Origin: Pseudomonadota bacterium
GTDB taxonomy: Bacteria > Pseudomonadota > Alphaproteobacteria > Acetobacterales > Acetobacteraceae
DNA: 64,000 bases
Reading direction: 5' to 3'
Assembly: GCA_021805565.1 (NCBI GenBank)
Contig: JAJZFA010000043.1
Coordinates: forward strand, 124,001-188,000
In this document: one piece after another, positions 17,026 to 25,580 of the stretch
Position numbering within the stretch: the first letter of the stretch is position 1
Layout of the letters: every line of letters starts with the position of its first letter
Position numbers and translations under genes: made by a program
The notes under the pieces: model-generated
Told to the model about the DNA's origin: nothing
The model's input: the letters and a program-made list of their open reading frames with translations, nothing else
Databases searched by the model: none

Positions 17026-18527
17026 GCGGCCGTCCTTTCGTCCAGGAAGGAATCTACGGTACGCAGCGCCGCGTCCAGCGTGGAGCCTTGTTCGTCTTTC
17101 AAAGCGGCGTCGCGCAGGCGACGCACCCAGACCGCGGCGTCCGGGCGGCCAGCCAAGCGTTCGGACGCAGCCATCACCCGGCTGAATTTATCCAGTCCGC
17201 GCGCGTGTGTCTCGCTATAGCCCTTGATCAGGCGCTGGTTGGCAAGAAGCTCCGCCGCCAGGGCCGGGTCTTTGCCCGCGACCGTCCGCACCGTGGTCAG
17301 CCATGTCTCGATGCGGGCGGATTCCTGCGCATGGCGCAGGGTTTTGCGGCGCCAGCCCCGCAGGCCCGCCACGATGTAAAGCGTCAGGAAGCCAACCACG
17401 GTGTCGGTGCGGATCCGTTTCGGGCCACCGGCAATACGGTCCAGCAACGCGACAAGCCGGGGCCGGCGTCCGATCGCGATACCGGCACGCTGGGGCAGCA
17501 AACCAAGCATTTCCTCGGCGCGGGGATGCATGAATTCCGTGACCGCGAGCACCTGTCCGCGCATTTCCCGCTGAATCCGGGGGGATCGGGACGGCTGGGT
17601 TTTCAGCGCGGCCACCCGGATCACGTCGTCGTACGCCATCGCCCGGGCGATATATTTGGCGGCAGCCTCGGCGACCGTGTCCCGCGCCGACGATACCGGA
17701 ACCTCGCGGACAACCGCCTCCACCGCATCCAAATACGCCGAACCATAATCGATGTCCTGGTACGACACGACATGCTTCAGCCCCTCGGCCAACATCGCGT
17801 GGGCGCCGACTGGCAGCGCGGCGGCGCGCAGCAGCAGCGCATCGTACGCCTGATGGCCCAAGGGCGCCAAAGCAGGTGGCAGAACGGGTGGCTGTGGTTT
17901 CACCCCCAAAGCCGGTGCGTCAACCGCATCGAAGCCAAGACCGAAACCGCGCAAACTGCCCTGCACACCGATCCCCGCCTCGGCGATGACCGCCTCGAAC
18001 GCGGCACGCGGAAACGGCAGCGCGCCGGTGCCGCACAGGGCGCCGAACAGCACGGACGATACGACGTTGCCCGCCTGTTCCGCCAACGCGGCCATGTCGA
18101 ACGCGGCGACTCGTTTGGCGGCCGCCCTGGCGGCGGCGGTCACGGTGGCGGAATCGGCGAGACCGTCGCCCGGTATCTCTTTTTCGGAAACCGCCAGGGT
18201 GCGATGCGTCGATGCGATCAGCGTCGTCCGGTCCGGTGTCACCAGCCCGCGCTGAATGGCCCGTCCTGCCTCCATCCACTCCGCGGCGATGACAATATCG
18301 ACGTCGCCCGGCGCGGCCATTGGCGAAAAGACCGGAACCCGGCCAGCGGGTGCTTCGATCGCCTCCACGTAGTAAATCGTCGCGCCGGTTCGCTGCGCAA
18401 CACCCGGCACGCTGGTCGATTGCGCGCGCCAGCCTTCCCGTTCCGCCAGCGCGACGATCCAATCGACCAGGACTCCACCGCCCTGTCCGCCGATCGCCAG
18501 CACCGCGATGGTGACCGGGCGGATCAT
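17022..18527 (-). CDS. iorB: Indolepyruvate/arylglyoxylate ferredoxin oxidoreductase, beta subunit family
   Basis: 501-residue IorB-like subunit. The N-terminal ~200 residues form the oxidoreductase gamma domain (AVLAIGGQGGGVLVDWI at the start), and the long C-terminal extension of ~300 residues is typical of the aerobic proteobacterial IorB family. Together with IorA it decarboxylates a 2-oxo acid oxidatively to an acyl-CoA with a low-potential acceptor. The ATG at 18527 is chosen because it directly precedes the conserved domain and lies one base after the iorA stop; longer starts would run into iorA. Downstream it overlaps the Rieske alpha gene. Confidence 0.9.
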   Translation of the reverse strand: MIRPVTIAVLAIGGQGGGVLVDWIVALAEREGWRAQSTSVPGVAQRTGATIYYVEAIEAPAGRVPVFSPMAAPGDVDIVIAAEWMEAGRAIQRGLVTPDRTTLIASTHRTLAVSEKEIPGDGLADSATVTAAARAAAKRVAAFDMAALAEQAGNVVSSVLFGALCGTGALPFPRAAFEAVIAEAGIGVQGSLRGFGLGFDAVDAPALGVKPQPPVLPPALAPLGHQAYDALLLRAAALPVGAHAMLAEGLKHVVSYQDIDYGSAYLDAVEAVVREVPVSSARDTVAEAAAKYIARAMAYDDVIRVAALKTQPSRSPRIQREMRGQVLAVTEFMHPRAEEMLGLLPQRAGIAIGRRPRLVALLDRIAGGPKRIRTDTVVGFLTLYIVAGLRGWRRKTLRHAQESARIETWLTTVRTVAGKDPALAAELLANQRLIKGYSETHARGLDKFSRVMAASERLAGRPDAAVWVRRLRDAALKDEQGSTLDAALRTVDSFLDERTAA

Positions 18528-18528
18528 C

Positions 18529-20673
18529 TCAGGCCGGCATCCAGTGGCGGGCGGCGCGGCGGCGTTGCAACGCACCGATTACGGTCGTCCGGATTTTCGC
18601 CAGGAAACGGTCCATTCTGCCAGGGTTTTCAACGATATCCGCTCGATAGAACGACGGGCACAGAATCGCCGCGGTGGCGACCTCCCCGCAATGGCCGCAG
18701 CCGACGCAGGAATTGTCCACCACGGCGATCGGATCGTCCCGCAGTTTTTCCCCGGTGTGTTTCAGCGACAAGGATGGACAGCCCGACAGCCGCATGCAGG
18801 CATGGTCCCCCGTGCAAATATCGGCATCGACCCCAAATCTTGGGCGAACCACCCGCTTGCCGGCCTTTGCCGCCGCCTGCATCAGCGGTTTTTCGCGGCG
18901 CTGGCGGTTCAGCATACACTCCGATGAGGCAACGATCACCTTGGGGCCGGCCGCCGGCGTGGTCAGTGCCTCGCGGATCGTGGCGCGCATGCGGGCCACG
19001 TCATAGGTGCGGTCGATCTGCCGCACCCACGTCGCACCGACCCCGCGCACCGCCTGCACGATGCCGTGGCCGGTCGATCGGCGGCGGGCGACGGCGCGCG
19101 ACGACAGCAGGTCCTGGCCACCGGTCGCGGACGAGTAATGATTGTCCACGATAATCGTCACATTGCCGCTTTTGTTATAGACCGCGTTGCCGATGCTGGA
19201 CGTAAGGCCGTTGTGCCAAAGGCCGCCATCGCCGATGAACGAAACCACGCGCTTGCCCTCGCCGCCGTTCAGCGCGGACGCGGACGCGGGCCCCAACCCG
19301 TATCCCATCGTCGTCGCGCCCACATTGAACGGCGGCAGAATGGAAAACAGGTGGCAGCCGATATCGGCGGCGATGTGATGCCGGCCGAGTTCTTTCTCGA
19401 CCAGTTTCATCGCGGAAAAAATCGGGCGTTCCGGACAGCCCGTGCAAAAGCCGGGCGGCCGGGCCGGAACGACATCCGCCAGCGCGCGCACCGGTTCTTC
19501 ATCCAACACGGCGGCGGCATTGGCGCGCGGAGTCAGATCGGCTTCCACCGCGGCGGCGGCGAAAAAGCCGCGTATGCCGTCTTCCAGCACCGCGACGGTG
19601 TATTCGCCGGCCATCGGAAGAATGCGCTTGCCCAGCAGGCGCGTGGGACTGTCGGCCTGTCGCAGGATTTTCGACAGCGCCTGTTCGATAAAGTCCGGCT
19701 GGCCTTCCTCCACCACCAGCACGGCGCGCTTATCGGCGCAAAAGCGAACGATTTCGGCATCGACCAGTGGGTAGGTCACGTTTAGGACATACAGGGGAAC
19801 TCGGGTATTGCCCCAGATATCGGCCAGACCCATGCGCATCAGCGCCCGCATGACGCTGTTGTACATCCCGCCCTGTAGGATAATTCCCGCTTCGGTCAGG
19901 TCTCCGGCGAAGACCTCGTTCAGTCCGTGCTCCTGGATGTACGCGACGGCGGCGGGCCAGCGGCGGGCGATCTTGTCCTTTTCATGCGCGAAGCTGGCGG
20001 GGGGCAGAACAATGCGGCCGGTATCGCGAACAGGGGCGTTGCGCGCCTGCGTCAGGGAAAACGGCGGTGGCCGGTTATCCTTGGCGATAAAACTTCCATG
20101 GACATGGCAGGCTCGGATGCGGACTTCCAGCATGACCGGCGTGCTGGACGCTTCGGACAAGGCGAACCCGTGCTCCACCATCCGGACAATGGATTCCAGG
20201 TTCGGACGCGGATCGAGCAGCCATAGTTGCGACTTCATCGCGAAGGCATGGCTACGCTCCTGCATGATGGAGGAGCCTTCGCCGTAATCCTCGCCCAGGA
20301 TGATCAGGGCGCCGCCGACCACACCGCTGGACGACAGGTTGGACAGCGCGTCGGACGCGACATTCGTACCGGCGGTGCTTTTGAACGTGACCGCGCCACG
20401 GATGGGATACATCGCGGATGTGGCAAGGGTGGCGGCGGCGGTCGCCTCATTGGCGCTGGATTCGAAATGGACGCCGAGTTCGGACAGAATATCGGCGGCA
20501 TCCGCCAGCACGTCCATCAGGTGGGAAATCGGCGCACCCTGATAGCCGGCGACATAGCCGACCCCGTTCTCCAGCAGCGCCTTGGTGATGGCCAGGATGC
20601 CCTCGCCGCGGAATTCGGCGCCGGCGCCGAGGCGAAGCTGCTGGATTTCCCGGGCGAAAGAACGTTCTGCCAT
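18529..20673 (-). CDS. iorA: Indolepyruvate/arylglyoxylate ferredoxin oxidoreductase, alpha subunit
   Basis: 714-residue thiamine-diphosphate enzyme of the 2-oxoacid:ferredoxin oxidoreductase family. Order: pyrimidine-binding domain with AGYQGAPISHLMD, a middle transketolase-like domain, TPP domain with FIGDGGLWHNG and ending in a conserved N-rich stretch, and a C-terminal two-cluster ferredoxin-like domain (CTGDHACMRLSGCP and CVGCGHC). In an indole pathway it could convert isatinate (2-aminophenylglyoxylate) or indolepyruvate to the CoA ester; the 2-aminobenzoyl-CoA enzyme encoded at the head of the block favours the former (inference). 36 bp separate it from livF. Confidence 0.92.
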   Translation of the reverse strand: MAERSFAREIQQLRLGAGAEFRGEGILAITKALLENGVGYVAGYQGAPISHLMDVLADAADILSELGVHFESSANEATAAATLATSAMYPIRGAVTFKSTAGTNVASDALSNLSSSGVVGGALIILGEDYGEGSSIMQERSHAFAMKSQLWLLDPRPNLESIVRMVEHGFALSEASSTPVMLEVRIRACHVHGSFIAKDNRPPPFSLTQARNAPVRDTGRIVLPPASFAHEKDKIARRWPAAVAYIQEHGLNEVFAGDLTEAGIILQGGMYNSVMRALMRMGLADIWGNTRVPLYVLNVTYPLVDAEIVRFCADKRAVLVVEEGQPDFIEQALSKILRQADSPTRLLGKRILPMAGEYTVAVLEDGIRGFFAAAAVEADLTPRANAAAVLDEEPVRALADVVPARPPGFCTGCPERPIFSAMKLVEKELGRHHIAADIGCHLFSILPPFNVGATTMGYGLGPASASALNGGEGKRVVSFIGDGGLWHNGLTSSIGNAVYNKSGNVTIIVDNHYSSATGGQDLLSSRAVARRRSTGHGIVQAVRGVGATWVRQIDRTYDVARMRATIREALTTPAAGPKVIVASSECMLNRQRREKPLMQAAAKAGKRVVRPRFGVDADICTGDHACMRLSGCPSLSLKHTGEKLRDDPIAVVDNSCVGCGHCGEVATAAILCPSFYRADIVENPGRMDRFLAKIRTTVIGALQRRRAARHWMPA

Positions 20674-20709
20674 GTCAGTTCAATCCCAGTGCGGGCGATA
20701 AAGGGGACG

Positions 20710-21429
20710 TCATGCGTGCCGTTTCCGGCCCAGATAGGTTTCGATCACCCGATCATCCTCCGCCAGTATCGCGCAGGACCCGTGCAAAGCGACGCGGCCC
20801 ATTTCCAGCACATACCCATAATCCGCCATTTGCAATGCCGCCCGCGCGTTCTGTTCCACCAGTAGAATCGAGATGCCGCGATCCCGCATCGTCCCGATCA
20901 CCCGGAAAATATCCGCCACGATCTTCGGCGCCAGTCCCAGGCTTGGTTCGTCCAGCAACAGCAATTTCGGCTTACCCATCAGGGCGCGGCCCAGCGCGAG
21001 CATCTGGCGCTCGCCGCCCGACAGAGTACCGGCCGACTGGCGGCGGCGTTCGGCCAGTCGGGGGAAGATTTCGAAAACCTCCGCCATGGATTCGGGCAGG
21101 TCGCGCGCGCCCTGGCGATAACGGGCGAAGGCGCCAAGCTGCAGGTTTTCCTCCACGCTCATGTCGGTGAACAGCGCCCGGGTTTCGGGCACCAGCACGA
21201 CACCGTGCCGCACCATCCATCCCGCGTCGCCGGCGCTTCGGTCCATGAACGAGACCAGACCGGTGCGCGGCAGCAGTCCCATCGTCGCGTGCATGAGGGT
21301 GGTTTTTCCGGCGCCGTTCGGGCCGACGATGGCAACGATCTGGCGTTCCGCGACGGACAGGCTGACGCCGTGCAGGACCTCGGCCTTGCCATAGCCGGCG
21401 GACAGGTTTTCCACCGACAGCAGGGTCAT
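20710..21429 (-). CDS. livF: Branched-chain-type ABC transporter ATPase LivF
   Basis: 239-residue ATPase of a hydrophobic-amino-acid-type importer. Walker A GPNGAGKTT, signature LSGGERQMLALGRAL, Walker [15 protein letters not shown]-loop in LLVEQNARAAL. It starts four bases inside the stop of the LivM-LivG fusion gene. In catabolic loci such transporters often carry aromatic acids rather than leucine; here it probably imports the indole/aryl substrate of the block. Confidence 0.93.
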   Translation of the reverse strand: MTLLSVENLSAGYGKAEVLHGVSLSVAERQIVAIVGPNGAGKTTLMHATMGLLPRTGLVSFMDRSAGDAGWMVRHGVVLVPETRALFTDMSVEENLQLGAFARYRQGARDLPESMAEVFEIFPRLAERRRQSAGTLSGGERQMLALGRALMGKPKLLLLDEPSLGLAPKIVADIFRVIGTMRDRGISILLVEQNARAALQMADYGYVLEMGRVALHGSCAILAEDDRVIETYLGRKRHA

Positions 21430-23285
21430 GCGACACCGCCCAGGTAGGCCTCCCGCACAACGGGATCGTCCTGGATTTGTCCGGGGGGGCCGTCGGCGAT
21501 CTTTTCGCCGAAGTCCATCACCGCGATGCGATCCGCGAGGTCCATGACGAAGTCCATGTCGTGTTCGACCAGAAGGATCGCCATGCCTTCATCCCGCAGT
21601 GCGCGCAGCAATTCGGCCAAAGCCTGCTTTTCTTGCAGGCGCAGGCCGGCCGCCGGTTCGTCGAGCAGAAAAATGCTTGGGTCCAGGCACAGGCCGCGCG
21701 CGATCTCCACAAGGCGCTGGCGACCGAGCGGCAGCGTGCCGGCTGGAGCGTTTAGCACATCGGTCAGACCGACCCGGCCGGCCTGAAAACAGGCGGTTTG
21801 CAGCAGGGCGGCTTCCTCGGTCCGGTCCAGGCGCAGCATCGACCGGACAAAGCCGGCGCGCGCGCGCAGGTGCCCGCCTAATGCGATATTGTCGAGCACC
21901 GTTGCCTCGGGCAGCAGTTTGACGTGCTGGAACGTGCGGGCAAGGCCGCGACGGGCGATGGCTCGGGCGCCCTGGCCCTGTATGGGCTGGTCCAGCAGGC
22001 GGATGGAGCCGGCGGTTGGAGCCAGCGCACCGCTGCACAGATTGAAGGTGGTGCTTTTGCCCGCGCCGTTGGGGCCGATCAGGGCGACGATTTCGCCGGC
22101 GTGGACAGCCAGATCGATCGACCGGGCGGCGATCAGCCCGCCGAAGCGCTTTTCCAGTGCCGTGGTTTGCAGGATCAGGCTGCCGCGTGGAGGCTTGGGG
22201 CGGACAGGCAGCGATCGGGCGTGGGCGGCGGCGCGTTCCAGTGTGGGTGGCGGGGTAGTCGTGGATGGCCGGGCCAAGCCCGGCCATGACACATCGCGTG
22301 GCAGCCCCAGCTTGGCTGGTGGTGGCCGGTTGAGCAGGCGGTTACCGGAACGCCACAGGCTGGTGGCGGCGGGGGCGATGCCTCGTGGAGCGTATTGCAG
22401 CGAGGCAATGACCGCGAGGCTGAAGGCTACTGTCTCGAAATTGCCGGACGAACCGAGCAGGCGGGGCAGAAGATCGTTGAGCTGGTCGCGCAGCAGAACG
22501 ACGATGGCGGCGCCGACGATCGCCCCGCCGAGTTGCGACACGCCGCCGATCACGACCATGAAGACGTATTCGATACTGGCGCTCAGGCCGAACGGCGCGG
22601 GGCTGACATAGCGCTGCACATGCGCGAACAGCCATCCGGCCAGACCGGCGAGCAACGCGGCCAGCACGAAGGTGGACCGGGCGAGGCGGGCGGTATCGAT
22701 GCCCACGCTTTCCGCCATGATCCGGCTTTGCGCCAGCGCCCGCATGGCGCGCCCGGTGCGGCTGGTCAGCAGGTTGGCGGCCAGGATCGTGACGGCAATC
22801 AGGATAACGCCGATCAGTGCGGCCGCGGTGCCCGTTGAGATGCCGGGAAACAGCGGCGGGATTTCGCCAAATCCGTTGTAACCGCCTAGACCGGGTAAAA
22901 TACCGAACAGGTAAAAGAAACTGGCGCACCAGGCGATCGTAGCAAGCGGCAGGTAATGACCGGATATGCGGGACGTGATCAGACCCAGAAGAAAGGCCGT
23001 GCCCCCAGCGATGGCCAGACCGGCGGGAAGGCCGGCCACCGGGGACCAACCGCCGTAGCGGCTCATCCAGGCGGTGGTGTATGCCGCGAGGCCGACGAAT
23101 GTGGCGTGACCGAAGGACGTCTGTCCGCTGACGCCGGTTAGCAGGACCAGTCCGAGGGCGGCGATGGCGGCGATGCCGGTGAAGCTGGCCAGCGTGGCTT
23201 CGTATTCGGTCAGCACGAACGGCAAGGCGGCGCTGACCGCGAGCGCGGCGACGATCAGGGTTCGGCGCTGTCCGGGTTTTGTCAT
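21426..23285 (-). CDS. LivM-LivG fusion: branched-chain-type ABC permease plus ATPase
   Basis: 619 residues combining two transporter components. Residues 1 to about 320 are a LivM permease (ALGLVLLTGVSGQTSFGHATF and the EAA-like loop around RAMRALAQSRIMAESVGI). From ~360 a LivG ATPase follows with Walker A GPNGAGKST, LPLGRQRLVEIARGL and Walker B FLLDEPAAGL. The linker is Pro- and Arg-rich. The ATG at 23285 overlaps the livH stop (ATGA). The fusion is known in some proteobacterial Liv systems. No frameshift is visible between the halves. Confidence 0.92.
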   Translation of the reverse strand: MTKPGQRRTLIVAALAVSAALPFVLTEYEATLASFTGIAAIAALGLVLLTGVSGQTSFGHATFVGLAAYTTAWMSRYGGWSPVAGLPAGLAIAGGTAFLLGLITSRISGHYLPLATIAWCASFFYLFGILPGLGGYNGFGEIPPLFPGISTGTAAALIGVILIAVTILAANLLTSRTGRAMRALAQSRIMAESVGIDTARLARSTFVLAALLAGLAGWLFAHVQRYVSPAPFGLSASIEYVFMVVIGGVSQLGGAIVGAAIVVLLRDQLNDLLPRLLGSSGNFETVAFSLAVIASLQYAPRGIAPAATSLWRSGNRLLNRPPPAKLGLPRDVSWPGLARPSTTTPPPTLERAAAHARSLPVRPKPPRGSLILQTTALEKRFGGLIAARSIDLAVHAGEIVALIGPNGAGKSTTFNLCSGALAPTAGSIRLLDQPIQGQGARAIARRGLARTFQHVKLLPEATVLDNIALGGHLRARAGFVRSMLRLDRTEEAALLQTACFQAGRVGLTDVLNAPAGTLPLGRQRLVEIARGLCLDPSIFLLDEPAAGLRLQEKQALAELLRALRDEGMAILLVEHDMDFVMDLADRIAVMDFGEKIADGPPGQIQDDPVVREAYLGGVA

Positions 23286-24295
23286 GCCCGGTCCTCGGGA
23301 TTGCCGCGTGTCAGCGACAGCCAGATCAGCACAGGGATCAGCAGCGAAAAGACGATAATGTTTCGATATTCGCTGGCCCAAAAGCCGGAGAACGATTCGA
23401 TGGTGCCGACGATCAGGGCACCGGCGGCAGCCAGCGGATAAGATGCCAGCCCGCCGATAACGGCCGCGACGAAGCCCTTCAGGCCGATCTCGAAGCCGGT
23501 GTCGTACGAAAGCGGGGTGATCGGGGCAATCAGCAAGCCGCTGACGGCTGCCGCGAAACTGGCCAGCGCGAAGGCCGTTCGGCCGCTGAGCACGTGATCG
23601 ACGCCGATCAGCCGTGCGCCCAGGCGATCGGATGCGGCGGCACGCAGGGCTTTGCCATACAGCGTCCGGACCGAAAACCAGCGCAGCGCGCCGACCATCG
23701 CCAGGCAGACCAGTCCGACGAACAGAGACTGGCCGGAGACCGTGACCGATCCGATGTCGAAACTGGCGTCGGTCAGGGCGGGTGTCGATACCCCCTCGGC
23801 GCCGAAACAATAAAGCGCGATGCCGATCAGAACGAAATGCAAGGCCATCGAGACGATCAGCAAGGCCAGCACGGACGCCTCGCCTAGCGGTTCGTAGGCG
23901 AAACGGTACAGTAACGGGCCGAGGGCGGTGACGATTCCGAGCGAGAGAACCGCCGAGACGGCGGTTGGGGCACCGTAACGGGTTGCCGCCAAGGTGGCGA
24001 TTGTCAGGACGGCGGGGGCAAGGCCGTAGGGAATGACCGCGTTGAGGCGCCCCCGCGCCAGCGACAATGCCAGCGCGGCCGCGCAGAGACTATCGAGCAG
24101 CCAGATCGTGCCGGGAATATGACGGCCGATCATGGACGCCAGCGTAAGGGCGGCGAACGACACAAGGTCGCCTTGCGGAATGAAGATCGCGCGGGTGACG
24201 GAAAACGCGATCAGAAGGCCGACCGCGAGCAGCAGATAGATCGCGCCGGTCGTCAGGCCGTCCTGCAGCAGCGCGAGGAGGATTGCATTGTCCAT
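23282..24295 (-). CDS. livH: Branched-chain-type ABC transporter permease LivH
   Basis: 337-residue inner-membrane permease. Typical LivH N-terminus: LQDGLTTGAIYLLLAVGLLIAFSVTRAIFIPQGDLVS, then repeated hydrophobic helices and YDTGFEIGLKGFVAAVIGGL near the C-terminus. About 50 residues longer than many LivH proteins because of extra N-terminal-half helices. It follows the binding-protein gene by 105 bp and overlaps the LivM-G fusion gene. Confidence 0.92.
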   Translation of the reverse strand: MDNAILLALLQDGLTTGAIYLLLAVGLLIAFSVTRAIFIPQGDLVSFAALTLASMIGRHIPGTIWLLDSLCAAALALSLARGRLNAVIPYGLAPAVLTIATLAATRYGAPTAVSAVLSLGIVTALGPLLYRFAYEPLGEASVLALLIVSMALHFVLIGIALYCFGAEGVSTPALTDASFDIGSVTVSGQSLFVGLVCLAMVGALRWFSVRTLYGKALRAAASDRLGARLIGVDHVLSGRTAFALASFAAAVSGLLIAPITPLSYDTGFEIGLKGFVAAVIGGLASYPLAAAGALIVGTIESFSGFWASEYRNIIVFSLLIPVLIWLSLTRGNPEDRA

Positions 24296-24400
24296 GCGAG
24301 GTTTACAGCGGCGTCCGGGCTTGTTCCGAGTTCGTCATGACACCGTCCGGCGACCGGAGCACGGATGACGGCAAGCCAAAAACCGGAGAAAACACCATCG

Positions 24401-25540
24401 TTACTGGATCAGCTTCCACTTGCCATCCACCGCCTGCACCAGTACGCGGGCGCGGTCGTCCATGCCGTTGTGATTGGTTGGGCTCATCGAATACACGCCG
24501 TGGGTGCCGACAAGATCGTGGGTTTTTTCCAGCGAGTCGCGCAGCGCGACGCGAAACGCCTCGGTGCCGGGCTGCGCGGTTTTCAGCGCTTCCGGAATGG
24601 CCGCTTGCAGCAGCAGGAACGCGTCCTCGCTGTAACCGGCGAAGGGGCTGACCGCATCCGGCCCGACTTTTTCGATCAGTGCCTTCATAAACACGACCGA
24701 CGGCGCTCGGGACTGGTTGCTGTCCGGCAGTTGATCGTACACCACCACCGGTCCGGTGACCGCGATGGTGCCCTCCACCTGGGCGCCGCCGACGCGCAGG
24801 AACGCGGGGCTGACCATGCCGTGATTGCCATAGATCAAGCCTTTGTAGCCGCGCCGGTGCAGTGCCACGTCGGGCAGCGCGCCGGGTGTGCCGGACCCGC
24901 CGATCATGACGGCGTCGGGCTTTTTGGTCATCGCCTTCAACACCTGCGCCTCGGCGGAGGTATCGGTGCGGGCATATCGTTCGTTCGCGACAACCTCGAT
25001 GCCGGATTTCGCGGCGCTGGCTTGCAGCGCGTCGTACACCTGATCGCCGAACCCGTCGGAATAGCCGATATAGGCCACTGTCTTGACGCCGCGCTTCGCC
25101 ATGTCGCCGACGACCGCGCCAATCATCAGCGCCACCGGCTGCACGGCTGAGAAGGTGTACGGGTCTTTCACCGGGTCGTAGTCGATCGGCGCGGTGGCGA
25201 TCATCGGCACCTTCGCGGCGTTGGCGATGGGCTGCACCGCGTAATCCGCCGATGTCAGGGTCGGGCCGATAATGGCATCGACATGGTCTTCCTCGATCAT
25301 CCGCTGCGCGATGGTGACCGCCTGACTGGCGTCGGCCGCGTCGTCGCGAACGATATACGTCACCGACTTTCCGCCGATCTCCGCCGGAAACGTGGCGAAT
25401 GCGCTTTTATAGCCGACACCCAGCGCGGCGGTGGGACCGGTGATCGAGATGATGGCGCCGATCTTGATCTGCGCGGACGCCGCCGTTGTCAGCAGCCCGG
25501 CCAGCACGGCCGCGGTTCCGAATACCCGAATCATCCGCAT
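24401..25540 (-). CDS. livK: Branched-chain-type ABC transporter substrate-binding protein LivK
   Basis: 379-residue periplasmic receptor. Signal peptide cleaved near TTAASAQ, mature start IKIGAIISITGPTAALGVG, typical of aromatic/amino-acid binding Liv proteins. Further family text: IIGPTLTSADYAVQPIANAAKVP and YIGYSDGFGDQVYDAL. The start MRMIRVFGTAAVL (ATG 25540) is preferred, with MIRV six bases later possible. First transporter gene of the block, 40 bp after the aminobenzoyl-CoA fusion gene, hence likely the receptor for the imported aromatic substrate. Confidence 0.91.
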   Translation of the reverse strand: MRMIRVFGTAAVLAGLLTTAASAQIKIGAIISITGPTAALGVGYKSAFATFPAEIGGKSVTYIVRDDAADASQAVTIAQRMIEEDHVDAIIGPTLTSADYAVQPIANAAKVPMIATAPIDYDPVKDPYTFSAVQPVALMIGAVVGDMAKRGVKTVAYIGYSDGFGDQVYDALQASAAKSGIEVVANERYARTDTSAEAQVLKAMTKKPDAVMIGGSGTPGALPDVALHRRGYKGLIYGNHGMVSPAFLRVGGAQVEGTIAVTGPVVVYDQLPDSNQSRAPSVVFMKALIEKVGPDAVSPFAGYSEDAFLLLQAAIPEALKTAQPGTEAFRVALRDSLEKTHDLVGTHGVYSMSPTNHNGMDDRARVLVQAVDGKWKLIQ

Positions 25541-25580
25541 GTCAGTCCCCCAAACTTTCGCACCGGCCGCCCGGTTCGTA

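Noticed and set aside
17088-19154. Long plus-strand frame of 688 codons
   Set aside because: It lies antisense to iorB and iorA, both with clear motifs. High GC content opens such shadow frames, and the product has no recognisable domain.
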